NCBI GenBank assembly: GCA_947503365.1
Contig: CANNDT010000049.1
Span: forward strand, 1-32,180
DNA: 32,180 nt
Origin: CANNDT01 sp945876205
GTDB taxonomy: Bacteria; Acidobacteriota; Vicinamibacteria; Vicinamibacterales; UBA2999
Reading direction: 5' to 3'
Shown: positions 15,592 to 23,159 of the stretch, in pieces
Position numbering within the stretch: the stretch's first letter is position 1
Layout of the letters: the number at the start of each line of letters is the position of its first letter
The notes under the pieces: generated by a model
Told to the model about the DNA's origin: nothing
Seen by the model: only the letters and a program-made list of their open reading frames with translations
Databases searched by the model: none
Position numbers and translations under genes: made by a program

Positions 15592-16758
15592 CTATGCAGG
15601 CTTCGCGCCGCTTCGGGCCACGGCGAGGATCGCGTCCGCGGCGCGGCCGCTGGCGCCGGGGGCGCCGAGCTTCTCCCGCACGCGGCGCAGCGATTCCCGG
15701 GTGCGGGCATGGCGCTCACGGTCGTTGAGAAACAGCACCGTCTCCTCCGCCACCCGCTCGGGCGTGAAGTCGGATTGAATCAGCTCGGGCACGACGCGAT
15801 GCCCGGCCACCAGGTTCGGCATCGCGTAGGTGTTGACGTTGACGAACGGCTTCCCCAACCGGTAGGTCAGCGGCGAGAGCTTGTAGACGACGACCATCGG
15901 ACACTCGTGCAGCGCGGCCTGCACCGTCGCCGTCCCTGAGGCGGTGATGACGACGTCGCACGCGCCGAGGACGTCGTCGGTGCGATCGTGCGCCAGCACC
16001 GGCGGTATCGTGCGGGTCGTCTTACCCTTCAGCAAGCCGGTCAGGAATGGCGTGAAGAGCACGTCGGGCAGGTTCGGCGCGCAGGCGACGATGAACTGCA
16101 CGTCGGGAACGCGGTCGCGAATCAGCGGCATCGCCGCCACCATCGTCGGCGCGATACGGTGCAGCTCGTTGGGGCGGCTCCCAGGCAGTAGCGCAACGGT
16201 GGGGGCATCCGGCACCAGCCCGCGATCGCGGAGAAACGACGAGCGAGGCTGCCCCGCCTGCGCCAGGTCGACCAGCGGATGCCCGACGAACTCCACCGGC
16301 ACACCTGCTGCCTCATAGAGCGGGGCCTCGAACGGGAAGATCACGAGGACCTTGTCGACGAATTTCTTCATCGTCTCCATGCGTCCCGGGCGCCACGCCC
16401 AGAGCTGCGGGCTGACGTAGTAGACGACCGGGATGCCGAGGCCGCGCATCGCGGACATCAGGCGGAAGTTGAAGTCGGGAAAATCGATCGCGACGAAGAC
16501 GTCGGGCTTGAGCTCGCTCGCCGCGCGAACCAGGCGCCGCAACATCGCGTAGGAACGAGGCAGCACGCGGACGGCTTCGGTCAGGCCGGTGACGCTGAGT
16601 CCGCTGAAATCGCCGATCAGCCGTCCCCCGGCCGCCTTCATGCGATTGCCGCCGAAGCCAAAGATGTCGGCGGCCGGCACGCGGCGGCGGATCTCGGTCA
16701 CCAGCGCGCCGGCGTACAGATCACCGGACGCTTCGCCGCACGACATCATCACTTTCAT
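15592..16758 (-). CDS. lpxB: Lipid-A-disaccharide synthase LpxB
   Basis: LpxB joins UDP-diacylglucosamine and lipid X (2,3-diacylglucosamine 1-phosphate) to form the lipid A disaccharide at the inner membrane. The 388-residue product starts MKVMMSCGEASGDLYAG, the family's N-terminal signature, and has FVAIDFPDFN, YYVSPQLWAWR, FVGHPLVD and LLPGSRPNE in the expected order. The C-terminal donor site carries the SGTAT-type stretch (ITASGTATVQAAL). Length is typical. It begins 4 bp after the M16 peptidase gene and ends 10 bp before the exported-protein gene. The usual neighbours lpxA and fabZ are absent here, although lpxD lies 4.4 kb upstream in the same run. Confidence 0.97.
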   Translation of the reverse strand: MKVMMSCGEASGDLYAGALVTEIRRRVPAADIFGFGGNRMKAAGGRLIGDFSGLSVTGLTEAVRVLPRSYAMLRRLVRAASELKPDVFVAIDFPDFNFRLMSAMRGLGIPVVYYVSPQLWAWRPGRMETMKKFVDKVLVIFPFEAPLYEAAGVPVEFVGHPLVDLAQAGQPRSSFLRDRGLVPDAPTVALLPGSRPNELHRIAPTMVAAMPLIRDRVPDVQFIVACAPNLPDVLFTPFLTGLLKGKTTRTIPPVLAHDRTDDVLGACDVVITASGTATVQAALHECPMVVVYKLSPLTYRLGKPFVNVNTYAMPNLVAGHRVVPELIQSDFTPERVAEETVLFLNDRERHARTRESLRRVREKLGAPGASGRAADAILAVARSGAKPA

Positions 16759-16762
16759 CGAT

Positions 16763-18973
16763 TTATTGGGGACGGGAGAAAAGCGTGTCGTCGAGAGGGC
16801 CGTTGAGCACGACGGTTTTCAGCACGCGCGAGAGGATCACCCGCCCGGCGCGGTAGACCTCCGCCTTGAACGGCACCTGGACGCCGCTGACGAGGCGATA
16901 GTCGGAGAAGGCCTCTTCGGCCTGCACCGGACGCCCATCGGGGCCCATCGCGGCAAATGACTGCCGGGCGATGAGGTTCTGCGGATCGATGTACAGCCTC
17001 ACCGCCGCCAGTTGCGCGCCGCTGATCTCGAGCACCCGGAAGGTGCGGCCATCCCTGCCCTCCTCGGCAAGCATGCGAACGGTGAGCTTGCCTTCCGATG
17101 CCGCAATCAGCATCGGGATCGTGTCGCGGCGTACGCTCGCGGCAAAGTCGTCGCGCATCGCCGGCGGCACATCGTGCACGCCGGTCGGATCCTTCACCCA
17201 CGCCGAGCCGGCGTTGAATACCTGGATCACCTGCGCCGGGCCCACGGTGGCATCGACGCGAAAGCGATCGGGATAGGCCACGTAGGTCCTGGTCGTCGAT
17301 GCGAGCGGGCCCTGCTCCATCTGGAACGTGGTCTCGGCCTCGGCCACGACGGTGCGAACCTTCCGGAGCGCCTCGAGACCGCCGCGTGCATCGATGACCC
17401 GCTTCAAGAGATCCGTTGTGCGGGCCTCGGATTGAGCGGGCGGTGCCGGCACCTGGAAAGACGCTCGCTCTATGCGGAACCCGCCTGCAGGTGTCGCCTC
17501 GGCCCGTGGTGCTTCCTTCTTCAAGGTCGACGACATCAGATTGAGCTGGCTGATCGGGATGACCTCGAACTCGGAAAAGCCGACCTGGCGCAACTGCGGG
17601 ATGAATGCCGCGGCGTTACCGACGAGCACGATCGACAGCCGGTCGGTCCGGATGTACTGCCGCGACACGCGCTGGATGTCGTCCGGCGTCACCGCCTGCA
17701 CGCGCTGCGGGAAGGTACCGATTTCCGCGACCGGCAGGTCGTAGAACACCACGTTCAGCACCTGCGTGGCGATGTCGTTAGGCGTCTCGATCGTCAGCGG
17801 GAAGCTGCCCGAGAGATACGCCTGGGCGTCTGACAGCTCGCGCTCGTAGACCCGGTCGCGCGGCAGCTTCGCAAACTCGTCGATCATCAGGCGCAGCGCC
17901 TCGCCCGTGGTGTCGGTGCGCGTGTCGGTCTCGGCCACGTAGTCGCCGGCCTGCTTCCGCGCCTCGGTGTCGGCCGACGCGCCGTAAGTCAGGCCACGCT
18001 CCGACCGCAGCACGCGGTGCAGACGATTCGCGCCCTCGCCGCCGAGGATCTTCACCGCCAGGTCCCACGCCATGTAGTCCGGATGCTTGCGCGGGATGGC
18101 GAGCTGCCCGACGCGAATCTCGGTCTGGACCGAATCAGGCTTGTCGATGATGACGATGCGCCGCGTGGGCGGCGGCGGCTCGACGATCGTTTCGGTGACG
18201 ACCTCGGCGCGCGGCCATGAGCCGAACACGCGCTCGGCGCCCGCGAAGGCTTCCTCGCTGGTGACGTCACCGACGATCGCCAGGATCATGTTGTTGGGAA
18301 CGAAGTAGCGCCGGTGGTACGCGCGGAGGTCCTCGCGGGTCAGGCTGGCCAGCGTGTCGGGCGTGCCGTTGTTCGGCAGGCCGTAGGGATGGAATCCGTA
18401 GACCAGCCGATCGAAGAGGACGTTGGCGAGGTAATCGGGATCCTGGAAGTTGACCTGGAGCGAGGAGATCGTCTGCTGCTTCTGTCGATCGATCTCCTCG
18501 GGCGCGAACGCCGGATTGTGCGCGACGTCGGCAATCAGGTCCAGTCCGACGCCGAACGAATCCTTCATCACCACGGCGTTGACGAAGCTCAGGTCAGGGC
18601 CGGATCCCGTCCCCAGCGCGCCGCCGATGAAATCGATCTGGTCGGCGATCTGCTCGGCGCTCTTGGTGGTCGTTCCCTGGTCGAGGAGCGCCGCCGTGAG
18701 GCTGGCGACGCCGACCTTGCCCGAGGGATCCTGCACCGATCCCGCGCGAACCAGCAGCCGCATGCTGACTGCCGGCTGCTCGTGATGCAGCACCGCGATC
18801 ACCTGCATGCCGTTGGCGAGCGTGCGCACTTCGTACGGCGGGAACGTGACCTCGCGTGCCGCCAGCGGACGCGGTGCGCGCTCAGAAGGCCAGTCGTCGC
18901 GCACCTGCGCGCTCGCGCTCACGGCAAGGCACAAGGCCCACAGCCCAAGGCCCACAGCCCAACGACGCATCAT
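16763..18973 (-). CDS. M16 peptidase-like protein lacking zinc motif, fused to a LolA/LolB-like domain
   Basis: A 736-residue exported protein (signal peptide MMRRWAVGLGLWALCLAVSA). Residues of about 45-490 have the two-domain M16 fold. Where active members carry HXXEH this one reads SLTAALLDQGT, so it cannot bind zinc in the normal way. It does keep the R/Y segment LRSERGLTYG characteristic of the non-catalytic subunit. Residues of about 510-736 form an outer-membrane-lipoprotein-sorting-like fold (VIDARGGLEALRKVRTVV, LYIDPQNLIARQSF). It overlaps the active M16 gene as ATGA, so the two should form one heterodimeric protease. The C-terminal domain may bind lipid or lipoprotein; this is inferred from fold resemblance. 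Confidence 0.88.
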   Translation of the reverse strand: MMRRWAVGLGLWALCLAVSASAQVRDDWPSERAPRPLAAREVTFPPYEVRTLANGMQVIAVLHHEQPAVSMRLLVRAGSVQDPSGKVGVASLTAALLDQGTTTKSAEQIADQIDFIGGALGTGSGPDLSFVNAVVMKDSFGVGLDLIADVAHNPAFAPEEIDRQKQQTISSLQVNFQDPDYLANVLFDRLVYGFHPYGLPNNGTPDTLASLTREDLRAYHRRYFVPNNMILAIVGDVTSEEAFAGAERVFGSWPRAEVVTETIVEPPPPTRRIVIIDKPDSVQTEIRVGQLAIPRKHPDYMAWDLAVKILGGEGANRLHRVLRSERGLTYGASADTEARKQAGDYVAETDTRTDTTGEALRLMIDEFAKLPRDRVYERELSDAQAYLSGSFPLTIETPNDIATQVLNVVFYDLPVAEIGTFPQRVQAVTPDDIQRVSRQYIRTDRLSIVLVGNAAAFIPQLRQVGFSEFEVIPISQLNLMSSTLKKEAPRAEATPAGGFRIERASFQVPAPPAQSEARTTDLLKRVIDARGGLEALRKVRTVVAEAETTFQMEQGPLASTTRTYVAYPDRFRVDATVGPAQVIQVFNAGSAWVKDPTGVHDVPPAMRDDFAASVRRDTIPMLIAASEGKLTVRMLAEEGRDGRTFRVLEISGAQLAAVRLYIDPQNLIARQSFAAMGPDGRPVQAEEAFSDYRLVSGVQVPFKAEVYRAGRVILSRVLKTVVLNGPLDDTLFSRPQ

Positions 18974-20313
18974 CGTGAGCCACCCTTCGGGAGGATGTAC
19001 AGCACCGTCCGGTTGGCGTCGGTGAAATAGGTCCTGGCCACCCGCTGGACGTCAGCCGGCGTGATCCTGGTGAAGATGTCGAACTCGGCGTCGGCGGTGG
19101 TGATGTCGTTGTGGATGACCGCGGCGTGCGCCAGGTGCAGCGCCTTCTCCTCGTTCGACTCGCGACCGACGATGTAGTCTCGGGCGAACTGGTTTTGCGC
19201 GCGCTGGACCTCGTGCAGCGTCACACCCTCGGTCTTGATCTTGTCGAACTCCGCGACGAGCGCCTTCTCGCCGGCCTCGGGCGTCTGGCCCGGCTGCAGG
19301 ATCGCGACGCCGAAGAACAGGTTCGGATCTTCCGTGATGTTGCCGCTCGCGAACGCGCTCAGCGCAATGCGCTTGTTGTAGACGAGCTCGCGCGGCAGCC
19401 GCGCGCTCTGGCCGTCCGACAAGATCTTCGACGCGATGTGCAGCGGATAGGAGTCGGGGTGACCGTCGTAGGTGATGTGATACGCCACGACGACCGCCGG
19501 CAGGGGCCACGCCTCCTCCACCACGACGCGGCGCTCGAATTTCATCGGCGGCTCGACCGGAATGTCGCGCGGCACCGGCCGCGCGGCCTTCGGCACGCGG
19601 CCGAAGTACTGCGTCACGAGCTGCACCGCCTGCGCACTGTCCAGGTCACCGACGATGATGACCGTCGCGTTTTCCGGGACGTAGTAGGTGTCGTGAAACT
19701 CACGCACGTCGTCCACCGACGCCGACTCGAGATCCAGCATGCTGCCGATGGTTGGATGCTTGTACGGATGCGAGGTGAAGGTGTGGTCGTAGATGATCTC
19801 GGAGAGCCGCCCGTACGGCTGGTTCTCGATCCGCATCCGGCGCTCTTCCTTCACCACCTCTCGCTCCCGCCGAAACGCCGCATCGTCCACGCGCAGCGTT
19901 GCCATGCGATCGGCCTCGAGCCAGAGTGCGAGCGGCAGGTATTGCGCCGGCACCGTCTGCCAGAAGACGGTCACGTCCTCGGTGGTGTAGGCGTTGCTGC
20001 GTCCGCCGACGCTCGAGATGATCGAGGTGTGCGCCTCGGGATCGACGTTCTTCGACCCCTTGAACATCATGTGCTCGAAGAAATGCGCGAAGCCAGTGCG
20101 CCCCGGCCGCTCGTTCTTCGATCCGACGTGATACCAGACCGCGAGGTGGACGATCGGAGTGGAATGATCCTCGGACAGGATGACGCGCAGGCCGTTCGGC
20201 AGCGTCAGGTTCTGGTATTCGAGCTTGGGAGGATGAACCGCGGCCTGCAGCGTCGCGGCCGCGACGCCGAGCACGAGCACCAACCCGACGAGAGGCGTGA
20301 GGCGTCGCGTCAT
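18970..20313 (-). CDS. M16 zinc peptidase, catalytic subunit (PqqL/insulinase-like)
   Basis: A 447-residue exported protein with signal peptide MTRRLTPLVGLVLVLGVAAA. The inverted zinc motif HFFEH (His77, Glu80, His81) and the distal glutamate (Glu157 in REREVVKEER) are intact, so this is the catalytic member. The length covers one M16 N-plus-C pair, as in two-subunit bacterial M16B enzymes. It lies 22 bp after the outer-membrane protein gene and overlaps the inactive subunit downstream. It probably degrades peptides in the periplasm. Its position inside a lipid A gene run suggests a link with envelope upkeep, which is inference. Confidence 0.93.
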   Translation of the reverse strand: MTRRLTPLVGLVLVLGVAAATLQAAVHPPKLEYQNLTLPNGLRVILSEDHSTPIVHLAVWYHVGSKNERPGRTGFAHFFEHMMFKGSKNVDPEAHTSIISSVGGRSNAYTTEDVTVFWQTVPAQYLPLALWLEADRMATLRVDDAAFRREREVVKEERRMRIENQPYGRLSEIIYDHTFTSHPYKHPTIGSMLDLESASVDDVREFHDTYYVPENATVIIVGDLDSAQAVQLVTQYFGRVPKAARPVPRDIPVEPPMKFERRVVVEEAWPLPAVVVAYHITYDGHPDSYPLHIASKILSDGQSARLPRELVYNKRIALSAFASGNITEDPNLFFGVAILQPGQTPEAGEKALVAEFDKIKTEGVTLHEVQRAQNQFARDYIVGRESNEEKALHLAHAAVIHNDITTADAEFDIFTRITPADVQRVARTYFTDANRTVLYILPKGGSR

Positions 20314-20335
20314 CTCGTCTGAATTATCGCACTGA

Positions 20336-21124
20336 TTACCGGCTCACAAGGCGGAAGCCGGCCGTGAACCAGGTCGCTTTCGAGAACTCCAGCGGGTACG
20401 GGTCGATCCGCTGCTCGCCCGCCACGAACAACTCCACCGCCGCGCCGCGACCCTCGAGCCTCACGCCGCCCTCGCCCCGAGCGCCATGCTGCGTGCCTCG
20501 GCTTTGGGTGCCGTCGACGCCAAGGACGCGGACGCCGCCCCCGGCGAAGAGTCCGGCCATCGGGGTGATCCTGAGGTGCGCGCGGGCATCGGTGTCGAGC
20601 TCCCAGCGGTAATCGACGAGCGACTTCTGCACGACGCCTCGAAGATCGGCGCGCCCCTGGAACTGGATGCGGCCGCGCGTGGGCGCCGCACTGACGCGCG
20701 CGCCGATCATGTTCCAGTCAACCGCCTGTCGCTTGAAGCGGTCACTGAGATGACGCGACTCGTGATGGAACACCGCCGCGACCTCGACGCCCGGTGGCCG
20801 CAGCGAGAGCGCTCCAGCGAGGATGTAGTTGCCCTGGCTGGGATCGAAGCGGCGAAACTGCTCGCCGAGGATTGCCTGGTAATTCGCGACGAAGGTCATG
20901 CGCCCGGCGACGTAGTCGATGAGGTCGAGCTCGCCGCCGAAGTTCGTGTCCCAGACAAATCGCGGGTCGTCGCCGGAGAGATGTTCAGCCGCGAGGTGAA
21001 AGGTGTAGCGCGGCAGAATCTCAATCGCCGTCGACGCCTGTGGCGTAGGCGGCGCCGGCGGCTGCGCAGCCGCCGGAGAGGCGCCCGCCAGCAGGGCGAG
21101 CGCGAGGACGCACCGCCGGATCAC
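20336..21124 (-). CDS. Exported outer-membrane beta-barrel candidate
   Basis: A 262-residue exported protein (signal peptide MIRRCVLALALLAGASPAAA). The mature part is rich in aromatic-ended beta strands (LPRYTFHLAAEHLSG, RMTFVANYQAILGEQF, VEVAAVFHHESRHLSDR) and ends in TWFTAGFRLVSR, which suggests a barrel. HHESRHLSD resembles segments seen in DUF1207-type proteins, but I am not sure of the family. The GTG start at 21124 overlaps the lpxD stop (GTGA), so its synthesis is probably coupled to LpxD. It could take part in lipopolysaccharide or envelope assembly by position, but no functional residue supports that. Confidence 0.7.
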   Translation of the reverse strand: MIRRCVLALALLAGASPAAAQPPAPPTPQASTAIEILPRYTFHLAAEHLSGDDPRFVWDTNFGGELDLIDYVAGRMTFVANYQAILGEQFRRFDPSQGNYILAGALSLRPPGVEVAAVFHHESRHLSDRFKRQAVDWNMIGARVSAAPTRGRIQFQGRADLRGVVQKSLVDYRWELDTDARAHLRITPMAGLFAGGGVRVLGVDGTQSRGTQHGARGEGGVRLEGRGAAVELFVAGEQRIDPYPLEFSKATWFTAGFRLVSR

Positions 21125-22173
21125 TCGCGAGGGTCCCCGGGATCGGCCGCGCCCGCGCGCGCCGTCAGCGCGGCGATCCGCGCTTCGAGCGCTTCGATTC
21201 GCTTCTTCAGCTCAGGCAGCCGCCGGAACACGACCGACGCCTTGCGCCACTCGCGATTGTCAATCGCCGGATAGCCAGCGACCATCGCGCCGGGGTCGAG
21301 GGAATTGGTCACGCCCGACTGCCCCACCGCGACAGCGCCGCGGCCGATCTGCAGATGACCTCCGACGCCAACCTGGCCGCCGAAGACCACATCGTCAGCG
21401 ACGTCTGTGCTGCCCGCGATGCCGACCTGCGCCGCCATGAGGACGTTCCGGCCCACCTTGACCCCGTGGCCGATCATCACCAGGTTGTCGATCTTCGTAC
21501 CGCTGGCGATCCGCGTTTGGCCGATCGCCGGACGGTCGACCGTGGTGTTGGCGCCGAGCTCCACGTCGTCTTCGATGACGACCGTGGCGACTTGTGGAAT
21601 CTTCTCGTGCGTGCCGTCACCGCGGCGGGCAAAGCCGTAGCCGTCGCCGCCAATCACGACGCCGTTCTGAAGGATGACGCGGCTGCCGATGGTGACGCGT
21701 TCGCGCAGCGACACGTTCGAATGAATGATGCAGTCGGTGCCGATCTGCGTGCCCGGACCAATCGTGACGTTCGGGAAGACGACCGTGCGATCGCCGACAC
21801 TCGCCCCTGCACCCACGGAGACGAACGCGCCGATCGACACCCCCTCGCCGAGCGTCGCGTCAGGAGCCACCGCCGCCATCGGATGCACGCCCGCAGCCGG
21901 ACGCCACTCCGGCGCGAAGATCCCGACGGCGCGCGCAAACGCGAGGTAAGGATCGCGCGTCCGCAGCATCGCGCACGGCGCAGCCGCGGCATCGTCTCGC
22001 AGCAACACCGCCGACGCACGCGTGGCCGTGAGCGCTGATTCGTATTTCGAGTTGGCGAGAAACGTCAGATCGCCGGCGCGCGCGTCCTCGATGCCCGCGA
22101 CGCGCGTGATTTCCACCTCGCCATCGCCCTCGAGGCGGCAGGCAAGCCGTTCGGCCAGCTCCCGTAATTTCAC
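21121..22173 (-). CDS. lpxD: UDP-3-O-acylglucosamine N-acyltransferase LpxD
   Basis: LpxD adds the N-linked acyl chain in the third step of lipid A synthesis. The 350-residue protein has the N-terminal uridine-binding domain (LTFLANSKYESAL). A left-handed beta-helix of hexapeptide repeats follows (GEGVSIGAFVSVGAGASVG, IGPGTQIGTDCIIHSNVS) and then the catalytic segment (GGDGYGFARRGDGTHEKIPQ, NTTVDRPAIGQTRIASGTKI). A C-terminal helix ends it (LPELKKRIEALEARIAAL). The start is GTG 22173 and the ribosome site is weak. A 67-bp repeat-bearing gap separates it from the gene upstream, and its stop overlaps the next gene. Confidence 0.97.
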   Translation of the reverse strand: MKLRELAERLACRLEGDGEVEITRVAGIEDARAGDLTFLANSKYESALTATRASAVLLRDDAAAAPCAMLRTRDPYLAFARAVGIFAPEWRPAAGVHPMAAVAPDATLGEGVSIGAFVSVGAGASVGDRTVVFPNVTIGPGTQIGTDCIIHSNVSLRERVTIGSRVILQNGVVIGGDGYGFARRGDGTHEKIPQVATVVIEDDVELGANTTVDRPAIGQTRIASGTKIDNLVMIGHGVKVGRNVLMAAQVGIAGSTDVADDVVFGGQVGVGGHLQIGRGAVAVGQSGVTNSLDPGAMVAGYPAIDNREWRKASVVFRRLPELKKRIEALEARIAALTARAGAADPGDPRE

Positions 22174-22195
22174 GTAACTGAAGAGATTCTACCGT

Positions 22196-22243
22196 GCCCT
22201 GAGGAAAGGCGAAGGGTCAGCCCTGAGCGCAGTCGAAGGGTCA
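22196..22243. repeat. Tandem pair of 24-nt GCCCTGAG...GAAGGGTCA repeats
   Basis: Two 24-nt units (22196-22219 and 22220-22243) match at 20 of 24 positions. The second contains GCCCTGAGCGCAGTCGAAGG, a widely dispersed palindrome-like element. Its last three bases form the stop codon of the gene ending at 22241. Related single units lie at 26037-26060 and 26490-26513. Confidence 0.85.
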
Positions 22244-22924
22244 GGCCTGCGGAATGGCCACCCGCTGGAAGAACGTCGAGAGGTGCTGCAGGCGAAGCCG
22301 GGTGGCGACGTCGTGAACGCGCGCGTCGCGGACGGTCGGCTCCAGCGTATCGGCCCCTCGCAGCTCGGACAGCGGTGGGCAGGCGCAGCCGGTCCACGTG
22401 ATGCGGTGCTGCCCTTGCGCGGCCCCGCGCATCGACAGCCAGTGGCCGACCACGCGAAACGCAAAGTAATAGGCGATGATGTTCGGCCCCGGCACCGGCA
22501 TCAACAGGCCCGAGACGATCAATCCCAGGCTGTCGACGACGAGCCATCGGCGGTGGCGCTCGAAGTCGCGCTGAAGCATCCGCCGAATCAGCGTCATCAC
22601 CTGCTCAAACGTCATGTCGGAAGGATGGGATGCCTTGACAGCAGTCTGACGGCGCAGGTTCCACAGCAGGCGCTGCTCCGCGATCCGCTCAGCCACCCAG
22701 GCGATGACGCGTTCCTGGATACGGCCCAGCCAGCCTTCGGCCTCGATTGACTGGTCGCCCCTGCGCTGGCGGTCCTCGGCGGCATGCAGCATCACGGTAA
22801 ACCGGTGCCGTAATTTCCCGATTATCCCCACCGGCGGCGGGTCCGGCTCGACCCCTTCGGGCTCCATCATCTCGCAATAGAGCTCGTAGCGGTCGCGCCC
22901 GATTGGAATGAGGAACACGTCCAT
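22241..22924 (-). CDS. Mit_KHE1-like (mitochondrial K+/H+ exchange-related) protein
   Basis: A 227-residue protein starting MDVFLIPIGRDRYELYCE. The run GIIGKLRHRFTVMLHAAED and the hydrophobic stretch LGLIVSGLLMPVPGPNIIAYYFAF recall the Mit_KHE1 family, named after yeast proteins affecting mitochondrial K+/H+ exchange. One or two membrane segments are evident near residues 150-185. Transport by the bacterial members has not been shown to my knowledge. ATG 22924 gives the family's natural start; a GTG at 22942 is the alternative. Its stop codon is part of a dispersed repeat. It heads the long minus-strand run that continues with lpxD. Confidence 0.65.
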   Translation of the reverse strand: MDVFLIPIGRDRYELYCEMMEPEGVEPDPPPVGIIGKLRHRFTVMLHAAEDRQRRGDQSIEAEGWLGRIQERVIAWVAERIAEQRLLWNLRRQTAVKASHPSDMTFEQVMTLIRRMLQRDFERHRRWLVVDSLGLIVSGLLMPVPGPNIIAYYFAFRVVGHWLSMRGAAQGQHRITWTGCACPPLSELRGADTLEPTVRDARVHDVATRLRLQHLSTFFQRVAIPQA

Positions 22925-22962
22925 CAACACTGACGATAGCACGCGTGATGGACGTATCCGGG

Positions 22963-23112
22963 CTAGAGAACCTTGCGTCGACCGCTGATGAGGTTCACGA
23001 CGAACAGCACCGCGGCGATGACGAGCAGCAGGTGAATGAGGCCGCCCGCCACGTCAAAGGCAAACCCGAGCAGCCAGAACAGCACCAACAAGACCATTAG
23101 CGTCCAAAGCAT
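22963..23112 (-). CDS. Lmo0937-family small membrane protein
   Basis: A 49-residue membrane protein beginning MLWTLMVLLVLFWLLGFAFD and ending VVNLISGRRKVL, with two hydrophobic helices joined by DVAGGLIH. The start MLWT, the central GG-LIH-LLV segment and the length match the Lmo0937 family of small membrane proteins, whose function is unknown. The ribosome site GGAGG stands 8 nt before ATG 23112, the strongest in this region. It stands alone between the 5'-nucleotidase gene (47 bp upstream) and the Mit_KHE1-like gene (38 bp downstream). Confidence 0.83.
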   Translation of the reverse strand: MLWTLMVLLVLFWLLGFAFDVAGGLIHLLLVIAAVLFVVNLISGRRKVL

Positions 23113-23159
23113 TCTTTTTTCCTCCGGACGCTTGAAGGGCAAGCGGTGTGCCAGTCGCG

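Noticed and set aside
19111..20322. Plus-strand open frame (403 codons) opposite the catalytic M16 gene
   Set aside because: Antisense shadow of a gene with intact HXXEH; no recognisable domain.
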